Origin: Terfezia claveryi
Taxonomy: Eukaryota; Ascomycota; Pezizomycetes; Pezizales; Pezizaceae
Length of the DNA stretch: 38,185 nucleotides
Direction: 5' to 3'
NCBI GenBank assembly: GCA_015179025.1
Contig: WHUX01000358.1
Location: 1 to 38,185, forward strand
The position numbers and the translations under genes are program-made. Below, piece after piece: positions 21,041 to 32,195 of the stretch. Numbering within the stretch: the first letter of the stretch is position 1; every line of letters begins with the position of its first letter. The notes below the pieces were generated by a model. The model was not told the DNA's origin. It worked only from the letters and a program-made list of their open reading frames with translations, and searched no databases.

Positions 21041-21308
21041 GAAGAGCTCATAAAGCTAGTATAAGTATTAGAGCTACTCATAGAGCTTACATGAGGTTGT
21101 GAAGTAAGTGAAGAGCTTATAAGGCTGGTATAAGCATTAGAGCTTATAGGGCTTATATAAGGTTATGAAGTAAGTAAAGAGCTTATAAAGCTAGTATGAG
21201 TATTAGAGCTCATAGGGCTTATATGAGGTTACAAAGTAAGCGAAGAGCTCATAAGTCCAGTATAAGCATTAGAGCTCATAGGGCTTATATGAGGTTGCGA
21301 ATCTGCAG
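21041..21308 (-). repeat. 66-bp tandem repeat (4 units) in copia pol
   Basis: Units start near 21041, 21110, 21176 and 21242, each with AGAGCTCATAGGGCTTATAT and a GTAAGYGAAGAGCT joint. 66 bp is 22 codons, so the frame is kept. The translation is Ser-rich (MSSSNTYTSFMSSS). It lies just before the pre-integrase domain. Confidence 0.8.
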
Positions 21309-22315
21309 TTTCTCGCAACTAGGAAAGCTTGTCCCTAATGTCTGCACCTAAGATTAAAGTCTGAAGATCACTTTTATTGAATATATGAATAATATTATTC
21401 CTAGCCACCATAACAACCTTAAACTTAACGACATCCCAGGCAAACAGACTATGACTTAGAGTAGGCACATATAAAACATCCTTCAAGAACAGACAGTTGA
21501 TTGTCTTGTTGGGTAGAGAGGTATATATTATCATAGTACCTTTCCCTTCGACAGGAAGGAGGTTGTTACCCCTAACCTTTACAACTTCGTAATATAGGTA
21601 GATGTAGTAAAAATGACCAATATCAGATATAATGTGAGCAGTTACACAAATGTCTAGTTTCCAGGTATATATTGTACTAACCTGGGTGTTAGCCTAAATA
21701 GATTCAGAGACAAAACTGGAGGGATCGAGTTGTTGGGAAACAAGCGCTTGAGAAATAGAGGCTTGTGCTTCAGAAACAGAAGCTTGCACAACTGGGGCAA
21801 TAGCAGCTTGAGGCTGCATATTTTGTTTCTTGCTGGCTTGGTTGCAGTTTAGCTTGCGACAATTTTGCCAAACATGACCTTTAAATCGATGTCTATGTCA
21901 TTTGCAGTAGGTACAAGACCGAGTGCCTGGATCTGCAGAGTCTTACGAAGCTTGTGAAGCTTACTGGGATTGAGATTTTATAGCTTGTTGATGGGATTGT
22001 GCAAATTTCTTTCTTCTAGCTTCATTCAGGTGACCATTGGCTAGTAGTACTATATTGGTCTGGTTTCCACTATTGTAGCTAGAGAGATATTTATTTATCA
22101 CTAGATCTACTAGCCTCTCCTTCAAATCATCATATGAGAGATTTTCTTTTGTAGTTAAATTATCAACAACAGTAGGATAATGTGTGACTAGAGAGGCAAG
22201 GAGATACTCTTTTTTAGCTTCTTCCAGCTTAAGCAGAGTTCGGTACGCAGCCTGAAAGTTGCCAGGACATGCGTTGGAAGTTAAAGTGTGCAAGCACATC
22301 CATCAAATCTCAAAG

Positions 22316-22950
22316 TGTAAAGAAGTGGCTTACTCTTCTCTTATAACTAACTCTCTACCTCACAAATATATTTTTTATGTATTTTCTTACTTAGCAAGCA
22401 TCTCAAAACACACAATATTGTGTACTGTCTACCTTGCTAATATTTTATATATTATCATATACTTTCACATGTATAAGTCTAGGAAAGACTTAACCTATTT
22501 TGTACTAGATAGTACTTAGGAGTACTATTTAGAACCTTCTATTTGTGTTGATTTCAAATCATATAATAGTTAGATGATGGTGTACTGCCTCAGCACTACC
22601 CCAGCACTGCACCACTCAGAACACATATAGTCCCCTGAATTTCCCTTTAGTTGGATAAATAGTTAGAACTTAGAATATAGTTAGACTACAATCAATATAG
22701 AAGTTCTACTAGTTAATTCCTAAGTGCCTTTGGCACTCCTATACTACTTTACCTATTACAGTAATCTTATGCTACTGGCAATAACTTTAATAGTAAAGAT
22801 TAATAATACACTATTAGTAATCTACTTTGTAGTATACATTACTAGACTGAGATTATCTAATTAGATTAGATCTTTATCTAATCTAATCTACTTCTCCAGC
22901 CCCCTTTATTTATACTTATTTCTTTTTAACCTAAGAACTTGATTTTTACA
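22316..22950 (+). repeat. 5' LTR of gypsy family B
   Basis: Starts TGTAAAGAAGTG and ends TTTTTACA, so TGTAA/TTACA as in family A. The sequence is otherwise mostly unlike family A, except a weakly similar stretch (CTAGTTAATTCC...CCTTTGGCACTCC at 22708-22740 against CCAGTTAATTAC...CCTTTGGGAA). The boundaries rest on the end repeat, the break in copia coding and the following leader, since there is no second copy here. Confidence 0.6.
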
Positions 22951-23691
22951 TAACAGGAAAGCCCGATCAACCTTACGTAATCAATAATAAGTTTCTACTA
23001 GAAAGAGTAGAAACTAAAGCCAGTATAAGGCTACAGCATACAGTATAGTAGCAATAAAGTCTGATAGTTAGCAGTAAGACTATCCTCCAAATAGTAATAG
23101 TAAGACTATTCTCTGAAAGAAATAGCAACAAATAAGACTATCTAATAAATAGTAACTTAAGAGGGCAATAACAATTGTATTTAACTAGCAAATACAAAAA
23201 CAACAAATAACTACCTAATCTAGTAGATCTAAGACCTAGAAAGTGCCTTAGAAGTCCAATAAGGGTGAGGATTATAGGAACTTGTCCTATCTACATCCAA
23301 ATTCTAGAGAGTGTCCTAGCCCCACTCTCTACCTAGCCTAAAGAAAAATTGGGAATTCTCCGAATACAAGGAACAACGAAATATCCTATACTTCTCCCTC
23401 CAAAAAGAACACAAATACCTAGCACTCCAACTCCTATCCTTCCACTCAATCTTCTTTCCAGCATTAGCAGGAAACCCTGCTCCCAAAACAATCTCATCAA
23501 CAAAAGTAACTTTTTTCCTCTTCATGAAATTTGCTCCCTTACTATAATTCACCTTAGTATCAGAAGCAATAGAAAAACTAAAAGAAGGAAGTTAATAAGA
23601 AACAGATCCTTCCTCATCAGGATCTACTCTCTAGAAAGCAGGAATAGAAGAAACAGAGTCTAAGGAATCAGTGGTATAATATCTGATAGAC
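22951..23691 (+). other. leader of gypsy family B
   Basis: This lies between the LTR and the gag start. GAAAGCCCGATCAACCTTACG at 22956-22976 resembles AAGGCCTGATCAACCTTCGG downstream of the family A LTR (33272-33291). This shared motif may belong to the primer-binding or packaging region; no clear match to a tRNA 3' end (TGG start) is seen. Several AGTAATAGTAAGACTAT-like repeats occur at 23070-23160. The second half carries the antisense frame listed separately. Confidence 0.5.
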
Positions 23692-23693
23692 AT
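23316..23693 (-). pseudogene. antisense frame overlapping the gag start, family B
   Basis: On the minus strand a frame starts MSIRYYTTDSLDS at 23693 and ends at 23316 (about 126 codons) with two in-frame stops (TAG, TAA). Its ATG lies within CATG and overlaps the gag ATG at 23692-23694. The product has an acidic/Ser N-terminal part, then KKVTFVDE, then a Trp/Tyr/Arg/Cys-rich part (KYRIFRCSLYSE). Family A has a similarly placed antisense frame at 33508-34068 with GKSVTFSD and YRYRCNGSYQE. No known family is recognised. It may be a real accessory gene or chance openness. Confidence 0.35.
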
Positions 23694-26103
23694 GGAGACT
23701 CCTAAATAGAAAAGAACTAGTGTAATGGAAGGCGGAGATAGAACTAGAAAAGGCAAGAAAAAGGCAATGACAAGTGAGGAGCTAGAAGTACTCAAGGCCA
23801 AGTTAGTTAATACCTCTAAAAAGAAAGCTCCAGAGGGAAAAGCAATTCCAGAGAAGTATATAGAAACTAGGGAAATAATTCTTGGACCAAATTCAGTCAT
23901 GCTAGAAGTAAAAATCATTATACCTCCTACATTAAAAGCCTTCTAGGATAGGAATGAACCTTCATGGTATCAAAGGATATCCCAGGTATTTGTATACCTA
24001 ACAATAAATAGTACATTGTCAAGAAGGAAAAAGAAATTGCAGGCTGAAGCAGTAGAAAAGTTCATGATCTTCCAATAAAAAGATTAATTTGACAAATCAT
24101 ATAAATTGGACATGCAACTCTCAGAAACCTCAAGAACAATATGGCCTCTACTAACCTATAACCCATGTAAAGGAGTTCCTTGGTTGGTATTAAACTGGCC
24201 TTACCTGACACTATATGTGCTTATAGGTAATATATATAACCTAGAAACTCTAGAAATAGTTTTCTCTCCTCCTGAAGAAACTGAAGAATCTCATGAGGAG
24301 ATTGGTAGGAAACTGTTTGGAAGTAAGGACAAGGGTAAGGGTAAGAGTGTCCTGTATGAGGAAGAGAAAGAAGAAGGAGAGTATGAAAGAGATATAGAGG
24401 AAATATCTGAAAAGAATATACCACCACCACCTAAGGATAAGAAAAATCCATTACATACCAAAAAGAGTAAGAGTCCTGACAAGAAGTCTAGAAGGAGCTC
24501 TAGTGGTGCAGCTGGAGGTAGTAGTGAGGACCCAGGATCTGGATCTAAGGGTAATCAGTCAGATAATGGCTCTGATAATGATAGAAAGAAGAGGTTTATA
24601 AGGGAACCTAGTCCTCACCACTTAGAATGGTCTAAAAAGACTGGTTAAACTATACTATCTCAATAGATCAGCAAATCTCTAGTAAAAAAGGGAAACAAAC
24701 TTACAAAGATTCCAAATCCCCTAATAATTGATAGAGTATCAGAAAAATAGAGGGATCAAACTACTTTTGACAATTATATGCAATAGTTGCAGAAGTTGGT
24801 AGAATACCAAGGGATGGATATAGCAGATTGGGAAAGCTTGGATAGAGCAAGCTTTATATTTAAGAAAAGTGCTTAGACTTAGTATAATTAGTAATGCTCT
24901 GAGAAAACCAATGTTAAAGACAGGAATTTCCATGAATTTATATTAAAACTAAGAGATAAACTCATCTCTACAGTAGCACTTAAAGTCCTATGAAAATAAT
25001 ATCTGGCACACCATCAGAGGCCAGAAATTACTATCATGCAGTATGCATAGAACCTATAAGAGTTCAAAATTAAGTGCAAGGATCTAAATAGACAAGATAT
25101 GATAAGTGATTATGCCCTTAAAATGAAACTAGTAGATAGATTAGTACCCCTGCTTTGGGCTAAGGTTAAAGAGCTAATCTCATATAAGTTAACCTTAGAA
25201 GAAATATTGAACAAAATTGCTGTCTAGGAAGATATGTTAAAGCAAGAAACTAAATTCTTGCAACAACACCAAAAGAAGACATAGAAGCAATGGGGACCTG
25301 GTAAATCCATGGAATGGACTAAGTCTGAATTCAAATTGCCTGAAAAAGTAGCCAGAAATGTAGTTAAAGTGGCAGGCAAGAAGGTTGGACCAGGAGGCCT
25401 CTATGGTAACTTCACTAGTGCCAGAAAGGATAAAACCAAGTATACTTCTTATAGTAAACAGGAGAAAAAGAGGGAAGAAGCTGCAAGGATAGGGTCTTGT
25501 TATTATTGTGGTCAGAAAGGTCACAATTCTAGAGACTGCCTAAATAGGAAGGTGTCTTCAGCCTACCAATATATGGGGTCTAGACTAGGAGTCAGAAGAT
25601 TCCCACCTTGTCAGCCATTCAGACCTAAGCCAACTTGGCCCCCACAGAAAGTAAAGACAGCTTATCAAGAGATTGATGTGAAACAACAAGAGTTAGCTGC
25701 ACTCCAGGTTATGAGAAACCCTAATGACTCAAGAAAGTTCTTAGTACCAGAAAGCCATAGAACTTCTAATGCAGCTGAAATTAAAATTAATAGATATATT
25801 GCTTATGCACTATTTTATCCATACATATCAGGTGGAGACCTGATATCAGCAAATTATTGTCAGCTGTTTAATATACCCTTGAAAGAGATCAGTAAGAAAC
25901 CACTGGAAAGTGCATTTAAAGGCAGTAGATCTCAAATGACAAATACAGTAATAGTTACAGTAAATCTACAAGGATATCAAGAAACTAGGATATTTTATGT
26001 AGCCAACTTGAAAGACTGGGATGTTATATTTAGTAAACCTGCACTGAGGGATAATAAAGCAATTATGAATGTCAAAGATAATACAATTAGTATTAGTGTA
26101 CAC
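23692..26103 (+). pseudogene. gypsy family B gag and protease remnant
   Basis: The start at 23692 (METPK, then a stop) is chosen because it is in frame and its CATG also holds the antisense start. The next Met is at 23725 (MEGGDRTRKGKKK). One frame runs 2.4 kb. A Glu/Lys/Ser-rich region (24250-24640) includes EEEKEEGEYERD and GAAGGSSEDPGSGSKG. A capsid-like segment lies at about 24770-25260. An intact zinc knuckle CYYCGQKGHNSRDC (25498-25539) fits CX2CX4HX4C. The protease-like domain (about 25780-26060) has YISGGDLIS in place of the DSG motif. About 17 stops interrupt it. The insertion at 26104 separates it from RT. Confidence 0.8.
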
Positions 26104-26372
26104 GGCGGCCTAAGTCAAGGCGAGTTCTCTATCTATTTTTCCTACTTGGTACCGACTCGCACCAATACCAATTCTTGTAAAGCCAACTCACACCGACTCA
26201 CTGGCTACTCGCCGGCTACTCGGTGATCGACACAGGCCTCACCAAGGCTTAGTCACCCATATTTCATGTTGCTCTATGTTTCATTTGGGTATTCTCCTAC
26301 GCTTCTGCTGGTGCTAATACTTGCTTGCTCTCTTGTTTTCCTGCTAATACTCACTTGCTCTATTGTGCTAAG

Positions 26373-26373
26373 C

Positions 26374-26429
<56 letters not shown>

Positions 26430-26447
26430 TAGAGCAAGCAAGCAAGC

Positions 26448-26484
<37 letters not shown>
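26373..26484. repeat. (AAGC)n microsatellite
   Basis: About 26 AAGC tetramers, broken by AATAG twice. Open frames here (ASKQASKQ on plus, LLACLLAC on minus) are by-products of the repeat. Confidence 0.9.
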
Positions 26485-26485
<1 letters not shown>

Positions 26486-26880
26486 TAGCACGAGCGAGCA
26501 AGCGGGGTATTAGCACAAGCAAGCAAGCGAGTAGAAGCACAAGTGAGCATGTGAGCATAAGGACGAGCGAGCAAGCGAGTATAAGCACGAGCAAGCACGA
26601 GCGAGCAGGTAAGTATAAGTATGAGTATGAGTATGAGCGAGCAAGCAAGTATAAGCATGAGTATAAGCATGAGCGAGCAAGCGAGTATAAGCACAAGCAA
26701 GCGAGTATAAGCACGAGGAAGTGAGTATAAGCACGAGCAAGCAAGCATAAGTATGAGCAAACGAGTATAAGCACGTGCAAGTAAGTATAAGCATGAGCAA
26801 GCATGAGTGAGCAAGCAAGTATAAGCATGAGTATGAGCACGAGCAAGCAAGCAAGTATTAGTACGAGCAAGCAAGTACTT
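26485..26880. repeat. degenerate minisatellite of GAGCAAGCGAGTATAAGCAC type
   Basis: About 20 units of 16-24 bp follow the AAGC tract in the same orientation. Short stretches in the opposite orientation (GCTTGCTC, GCTAATACTCAC) occur at 26315-26365 and 26880-26935. The whole block could fold back on itself. Confidence 0.8.
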
Positions 26881-27184
26881 GTGTACTTACTTACTTGCTC
26901 ATGCTAATGCTCACTTTCTCTTGCTTGCTTACTTTCTTTTACGTCCGGAAATCTGAATTAGACAAACCTGCTTTCAATTGCCCACGGATTTCGCCTCCTA
27001 TTACGGAATTAAATGAACTTACAAACAAGAAACAAGCTTGGTATGTAGCCATCGGCTACTCACTCCTGGCCCGAGTAATCTGAAGAAGAGAAAAGCCGAC
27101 TCGCTAGCGCGGCTCAGAGCCAGAAAAAAAGCTGTCGGCGCGAGTCTTGGCGAGTCGGCGCGGGGATAAGGCGCCTCGGTGCAC

Positions 27185-30100
27185 ACACTAATCAGTATAC
27201 AACCTATAGGCAGGATAAGGATTGATATTAATATACTTAAGACCAAGGATACACTTGGAAGAGTCACCACTGCAGCTATGAATATAGGCAGAACAGAATA
27301 TGACTGGGATGATGATGAAGGCCCACATGCTATATTAACTATAGTTGGAGGTAGATTACTATACTACTCAAAGCCAACTCTAGCAATTCCATGGATACAA
27401 TATGACCTAGTAGATAACCTAAAGGAAGACCAAGAATGGTCATAAGAGTTGTTTGACTTATCAGATTGGTCTAAACTGGAAGATGATGGAAGCTCTCCAG
27501 TAATTACAAATATAGTTAATCTGGAAGAAGTGGAGTTTAATATATTTGAAGAATTCCTTGAACTATTCTCAGAAGAAAAGCTAACTGTATTGTCACCAAT
27601 CAGAGAACCTTATAACATTATGCAACATAAAATTATAGTTCCTGATAGTGCAACCTGGGAACCTACATACTATACAAATTATTCAAGGTTTCTGGATCAA
27701 GTAATAGAGAAAATGAAGACTGATCTAGAATCTGGAAGAATAGTACCATCTAGCTCACTCAATAGTATTTTTATGTTTATATAGCCTAAAAGAGATTTAG
27801 ATAAGAATAGCAAACAACAGGCCAGATTCTTACTACACTGTATACCTAGAAACAAGCTAGTATAAAATGATAAAACACTCATACCCAATATCAAAGAAAT
27901 ATTAGATTGGATAGCTAGCAAGGAATATATCTCAGCAGCTGATCTAGTAGATGGCTATCATAATATTAGGCATGTATATGAATCAGTAAAACATAGTACC
28001 TTTACAAATTATCTAGGGAAATTTGACTTATTAGTCATGTAGCAAGGTGACTATAATGTACCTGCAACTATAATAAGGGCTATGAATTAGTTATTAAGGG
28101 ATTATATTGGGAAAACTGTCATAGTTTATTTAGATGACATTCTGATTGGAACAGATACTCTAGAAGAACATAAGGAAGTATTAAGAGGGATCTGCAGGAT
28201 ATTAGCCAAGGAAAAGTTATTCTTCCACAAAAAGAAATACCAAATCCTTACTCTAAGACTAAAAGTACTAGGATTTATTGTCACCAAGCAAGGATTAGAA
28301 ATGGATCCAGAAAAAATTAACTCAATAGCTAATTACCCTATCCCTAACTCAAAAAAGAAACTACAGAAGTTTCTAGGAATGGTTAATTACTTGAGAAGGT
28401 TTTGTCCAGAATTGGGAGCTATAGCCAAACCACTATCAGAATTGCAAGGATCAACTAAAAAGCACATGTGGACTCCTTTGCATAATAAGTCATTCAAGAA
28501 AATTAAGGAGTTAATAATGAGCAATAAAGTACTCAAACCAATTAATCATGACTCAGGCCTTCTAATCTATTTAATTACAGATGCTAGTAATATAGGAATC
28601 TCAGGATAGATTGGCCAAATAGAGAATGGTGATATCAAGCCAGTAGAGTTTCACTCTAGGAAATTAAATGATAGATAAATAAATTATATAACAACTGATA
28701 AGGAATTATTAGCAATTGTTAATTCATAGAGGTATTTCAGGTCTAAACTACAGGGTCACAAGGTGATCATCCAAATAGATCATAAACTCTTAGTCACATT
28801 CATGTATAGTATCTCTGAAACTCAGATGAAAAGAAGGTGGTAAGAGACTATGAGTCAATTTGACCTAACCCTGGAATATATTTAGGGAAAGGACAACCAC
28901 ATAATAAATATACTGTCTAGAGGAGTATATAGTTCCCCCAAATCCTCCTCTACTGAATAGTCTTCTCACCATACAACTACCTTACTACAATATCCAGTAG
29001 TAATCAACCACCTTTCTGTTCCCACACAAACTTTTAAGAAAACTCCTCCCCTACTATATTCTCTATCACCAACCATGCCTGCCTCTCTAAAGCAACAGCT
29101 CAAGATTAGAGGAGCCACTGGGAGACCAGTGACTCTACCAATCCTTGGGAGAAATTCTCCTAACACTATTAACAAGAGAAGAAGACTTCCTCCTCTCCAG
29201 ATTACTACTACCAACCTTTTACAAAGACCTGTGCAGGAGGTTGATGGCACTAGGCCTACCTGGCATGATAGAGAAGGCCTAAATGCAATCTTTGAGACTG
29301 AAAGGTACCAACCAATAGTTGAAGATGTTCCTGACTCTGGAATATCTAATATTAGAGAAAGAAATTTCAGGCTCAGATAGCTCTAACAGGAGCTAGTAGC
29401 AGTCCAAACTGCTGCCACCACTACTAGGGCCTAGGCCTAACAGCAACAATAATAGAAGTAAGAGAGAGAAAGGTCAGTTACAAGAAAACCCAAGTTTCAA
29501 GTAGTTATTAATAAAAGACCTAGTACCTCTTCTCCCTCCACTCTTACTGCCCCTGAGGTAGAGGACCTACAGGAATGGACCCTTGTAGATAAGTTCTCTG
29601 ACTCAGATGAACCTGAGGAATAGGAAAGAGCCAGGGAACCCATGACTATAGAATAGATAAAACAGTCTTTAAGAAAGGCTGACAGGAGTTCTATGGTTGT
29701 AGAAAACCTTCAGAAGTGGAACCCTACTCTTGAAGGTACCTTGAAGAGAAGGGCAGCCTCACCTAAGTGTAAGGATGAGGCAGACAACAAGAAGGTGTAT
29801 TTTCAGCCTTCTCCTTCTCCAGGAGCCTTACCTGCATCCTCTGTCAGCACCCTTCCTGACATCTTCCCTACCTCCCATCCTCCTCTAGCAAAACTCAGAC
29901 CCAAGAGTTTTGTTCCTAATGTGGCAAAGTGGGCCACAAAAGTTCCCAATGCAGCAACAAAGATCCTGTTATTAATCTTTATAACAAATGTTGGGCATTT
30001 GGAAATTTCAAGGAGGATTGCCTCAGGCACACAAAATTTCCTCCTCCCAAATGCACTAACTGCATAGAAACTACTCACCTCAGCAACAAATGCCCCCTTA

Positions 30101-32195
30101 ACAACAAACTCTATCTACTACCAAAAGAAACCATCAGGAAATACAACATATGCAACCAAGATGGTCACTGGTCCCACCTATACCCAAATCTTCCCAAAGT
30201 CACTACTACAGGAGGAAAAGTGATACCTAGATGCAAGTATTGTCTAGGCTACTATAACCTGAACAAAAACTTTGTCAGCTCCTGTAACACAAGGAAAAAC
30301 AACTTGAAGGCCCTTAATAAGCCCTTCTACAATAGTGACCACCTGAAGAAGATACTAAGAGTTCAAGATGAAGATGAAAAGAGCATGGAACCAGATTTGG
30401 TAATTGCTGAGTGGATAAGAGATCATGAGTTAGAATAGCATTATGGAGAAGAGCTGGAAAAAGATAAAGTATTTGGACTACTGTACTTAAGAGTTAAAAA
30501 AGGAGAACAAGTACCTACAGTAAAGGTACAGGATGGGTTCATGTACCTTCTGAAGAATTTTGCTTGGAGGATAGTTATTCCTAAAGGACTATAAGTTAAA
30601 GGTAACCCTACCTCTGAAGCCCTTATTCAACAAGCACATGTCACCACTAGACATAGAGGTCATGCAAAAACAGTAGAAGAGCTTACCAATAAGTACATTT
30701 TCTAGGATTTTTATAAGCAGGTTGAACAATTTGTAAGGAGTTGTGAAACCTGTCAAATCACTAAAGGATCTACACAGAAACTGTATAGTTTTTTTACTCC
30801 TCTTAATATATGTATTAGACCATGGGGTAGCATGGCTATAGATTTTCTTAGTATGAAACCTGTTATAATTTCATGTATTGAATTTACACTTGGTTATAGA
30901 ACTCCTAAAGATGACAAGCCTCATATGTTATTATTTCATAAGTTATTAGTCATGACTGACAGGCATTCTGATTTTATATTTCTACTACTTGTTGCAGATA
31001 ATGTTGATATATTAGGGGTTATTGATATCTTTGAAAGATTCATTAAGCCTAATGTGGGATTTCCTTATGAAATTATTTCTAAACAAGACCCCTTATTTAT
31101 GTCTACTACATTTCAGGATTGGATGTAGAAAAATAGAATTATGTATAAAGCATCTTCCATATATCACCTCCAGACTGATAAGACAAGTGAAAGAAAGAAT
31201 AGGATAATTATTCCTATGTTTGTAGCTAAAAAGCTGGAACAGGAAATGAATTGGGTATAAGCTATACCTTCTGTTCAAACAGAGGTGAATACAAGAGTTA
31301 GTACTACAAGAGAACTTTCCCCTTTCTATACCAAGCTAGGATACCAATCTAATTTGTCACCACCTATCCTACCACACCCAATTCCTACCTATTCAAACCT
31401 TACAACCAGATTTTACCAGGTTGCTGAAAACTTTACTAAGGCAAAAAAGGACCAAATTCAGCAAGCCAACAAACACAGAAGAGCCTCTCCTGATTACCAA
31501 GTCAATGATCAGGTGATGCTATCAATAAAAAACCTCCCAGCAAGGTACCACTCCTCCAAACTATCTCCTGAATGGATAGGCCCCTTCACCATTACCAAAT
31601 ATTCACCATGGAGTCAAAATGCTAAACTTGACTTTACTAACTTCCTTGACCTCAATAATATTAACAATTCCTTCCATACCTCACTTCTCAAACCCTTCTT
31701 CCCTAATCTAATACAACTGTTCTCCTCCAGAACTCTAGAACAACTAAGACTAGTTAAGGAAGACAGGTATAAGGTAAAAAGAATTTTGGAATTTAGGTCA
31801 CAACCTGGAATAGGGAAGCTGCAGTATAAGGTGAAATAGAAGGGATGGCCTCAGAAATTTAATAAGTGGGTACATACTAATGGTATTGATGAGTCATTGA
31901 AAAAACAATTCTGGTTGACTGGTAGTAAGCCAGCAACTTACAAAAAGAGGAAGGTTGGTGAATATAAGCTTGGCAAGAATAAGATAAGGAAAGAAACCTT
32001 GGATATAATTAACAAGGAAAGAGAAAAAGTCCTTGATCCCCCTATTTTAACCAATGCAGTCAAGATTAACAAAGGCAAAGGTAAAGAGATGAACTTACCC
32101 CAAATAATACTAAGATATTTCTTTTTGGAAAGACAGCCACAAGAAGTGATTGGTCAATATTTTGATGACATTGCTGTTTTGAAGGATTTCAAGTA
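27185..32195 (+). pseudogene. gypsy family B pol remnant: RT, RNase H, linker, integrase
   Basis: RT shows VYLDDILIG (YLDD at 28127-28138) and FLGMVNYLRRFCP. RNase H (28555-28925) has ITDASNIGISG and QIDHKLLVTF. A long linker (28930-30600) shifts frame near 29910 and carries zinc knuckles. Integrase from about 30620 keeps the HHCC domain (HRGHAKT, CETCQITK), SMAIDFL and TSERKN. The SDR motif reads SKQD, so the second catalytic Asp is not recognisable. The C-terminal part has SFHTSLLKPF and a chromodomain-like RYKVKRILEF...LQYKVK*KGW, with a stop where Trp stands in relatives, then a basic tail to 32195. Stops such as ISG*IGQ and IF*DFYK fit Trp loss. It is inactive. Confidence 0.85.
29911..30285 (+). 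other. zinc-knuckle array in the family B RNase H-integrase linker
   Basis: In one frame: 29911-29952 C-x2-C-x4-H-x4-C with a stop (TAA) inside the first spacer; 29980-30021 Y-x2-C-x4-N-x4-C; 30052-30093 C-x2-C-x4-H-x4-C intact (KCTNCIETTHLSNKC); 30142-30183 Y-x2-C-x4-H-x4-Y; and 30232-30285 C-x2-C followed after 13 residues by C. So one is intact and three or four are decayed CCHC knuckles, about 30 residues apart. The element also has an ordinary Gag knuckle at 25498. RNA or single-stranded nucleic acid binding is the expected role, from family knowledge. Confidence 0.7.

Larger units (their letters stand above)
17338..22315 (-). mobile_element. Ty1/copia LTR retrotransposon, minus strand, 5' truncated
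   Basis: Reading from 22315 down, the order is Gag, zinc knuckle, protease, pre-integrase domain, integrase, RT and RNase H, then a polypurine tract and a 3' LTR at 17656-17338. Integrase before RT identifies copia. The 5' LTR and the start of Gag are missing because the family B gypsy LTR begins at 22316. The polyprotein frame stays open across about 3.8 kb apart from stop codons. Two tandem repeat expansions are multiples of three and stay in frame. Confidence 0.9.
17800..22315 (-). pseudogene. copia gag-pol polyprotein remnant
   Basis: Gag (22299-21960) contains YDDLKERLVDLV. A CCHC-like knuckle follows (CTYCK, about 21900). The protease reads LDICVTAHI instead of LDSGA. The pre-integrase domain at 20900-21035 has WHNAFGHA, and its CxxC has become CNVY. 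Integrase keeps HSDLSG, TDNGGEY and NGVAEYFN, so the D-D-E set is present. RT (19330-18500) shows KWVYKTKW, GIDFDEVF, QLDIKGAFL, IYGLKQ and YVDDI. A frameshift near 18505 precedes YQQIIGSLIYLV and the RNase H (VEAEYIAL, YIDVRYHYV, LADLYTKP). All upstream parts share one frame. Stops sit mostly at expected Trp or Gln. The element is dead, but the catalytic motifs remain readable. Confidence 0.88.
26104..27178. mobile_element. 1,075-bp GC-rich insertion carrying AAGC and 20-bp repeats
   Basis: It interrupts the family B polyprotein between protease and RT. GTACAC (26098-26103) and GTGCAC (27179-27184) flank it in the same codon phase (Val-His on both sides), suggesting a target duplication of up to 6 bp with one transition. 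The ends are weakly similar in inverted orientation (GGCGGCCTAAGTC against the complement CGAGGCGCCTTATCC). Unlike its host it is rich in CpG (GTCGGCGCGAGTC, GCTAGCGCGGC) and has CGGCTACTC on both sides. The middle is simple repeat. No coding region is recognised. It is probably a young non-autonomous element. Confidence 0.65.

Noticed and set aside
22259..22519. 86-codon open frame at the copia-gypsy B junction.
   Set aside because: It spans the border between copia gag (antisense) and the family B LTR; a junction artefact.
26266..26874. Four long open frames (114-198 codons) on both strands, ASKQ or LLAC repeats, that look like membrane or coiled-coil proteins.
   Set aside because: They arise from (AAGC)n and the related minisatellite, which lack stops in several frames.
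1..31839. Reading TAG/TAA as a sense codon (reassigned genetic code) to keep the long frames open.
   Set aside because: The same stops replace both Trp and Gln, TGA also appears at Trp positions, and Cys-to-Tyr changes accompany them; C-to-T mutation explains all of it.
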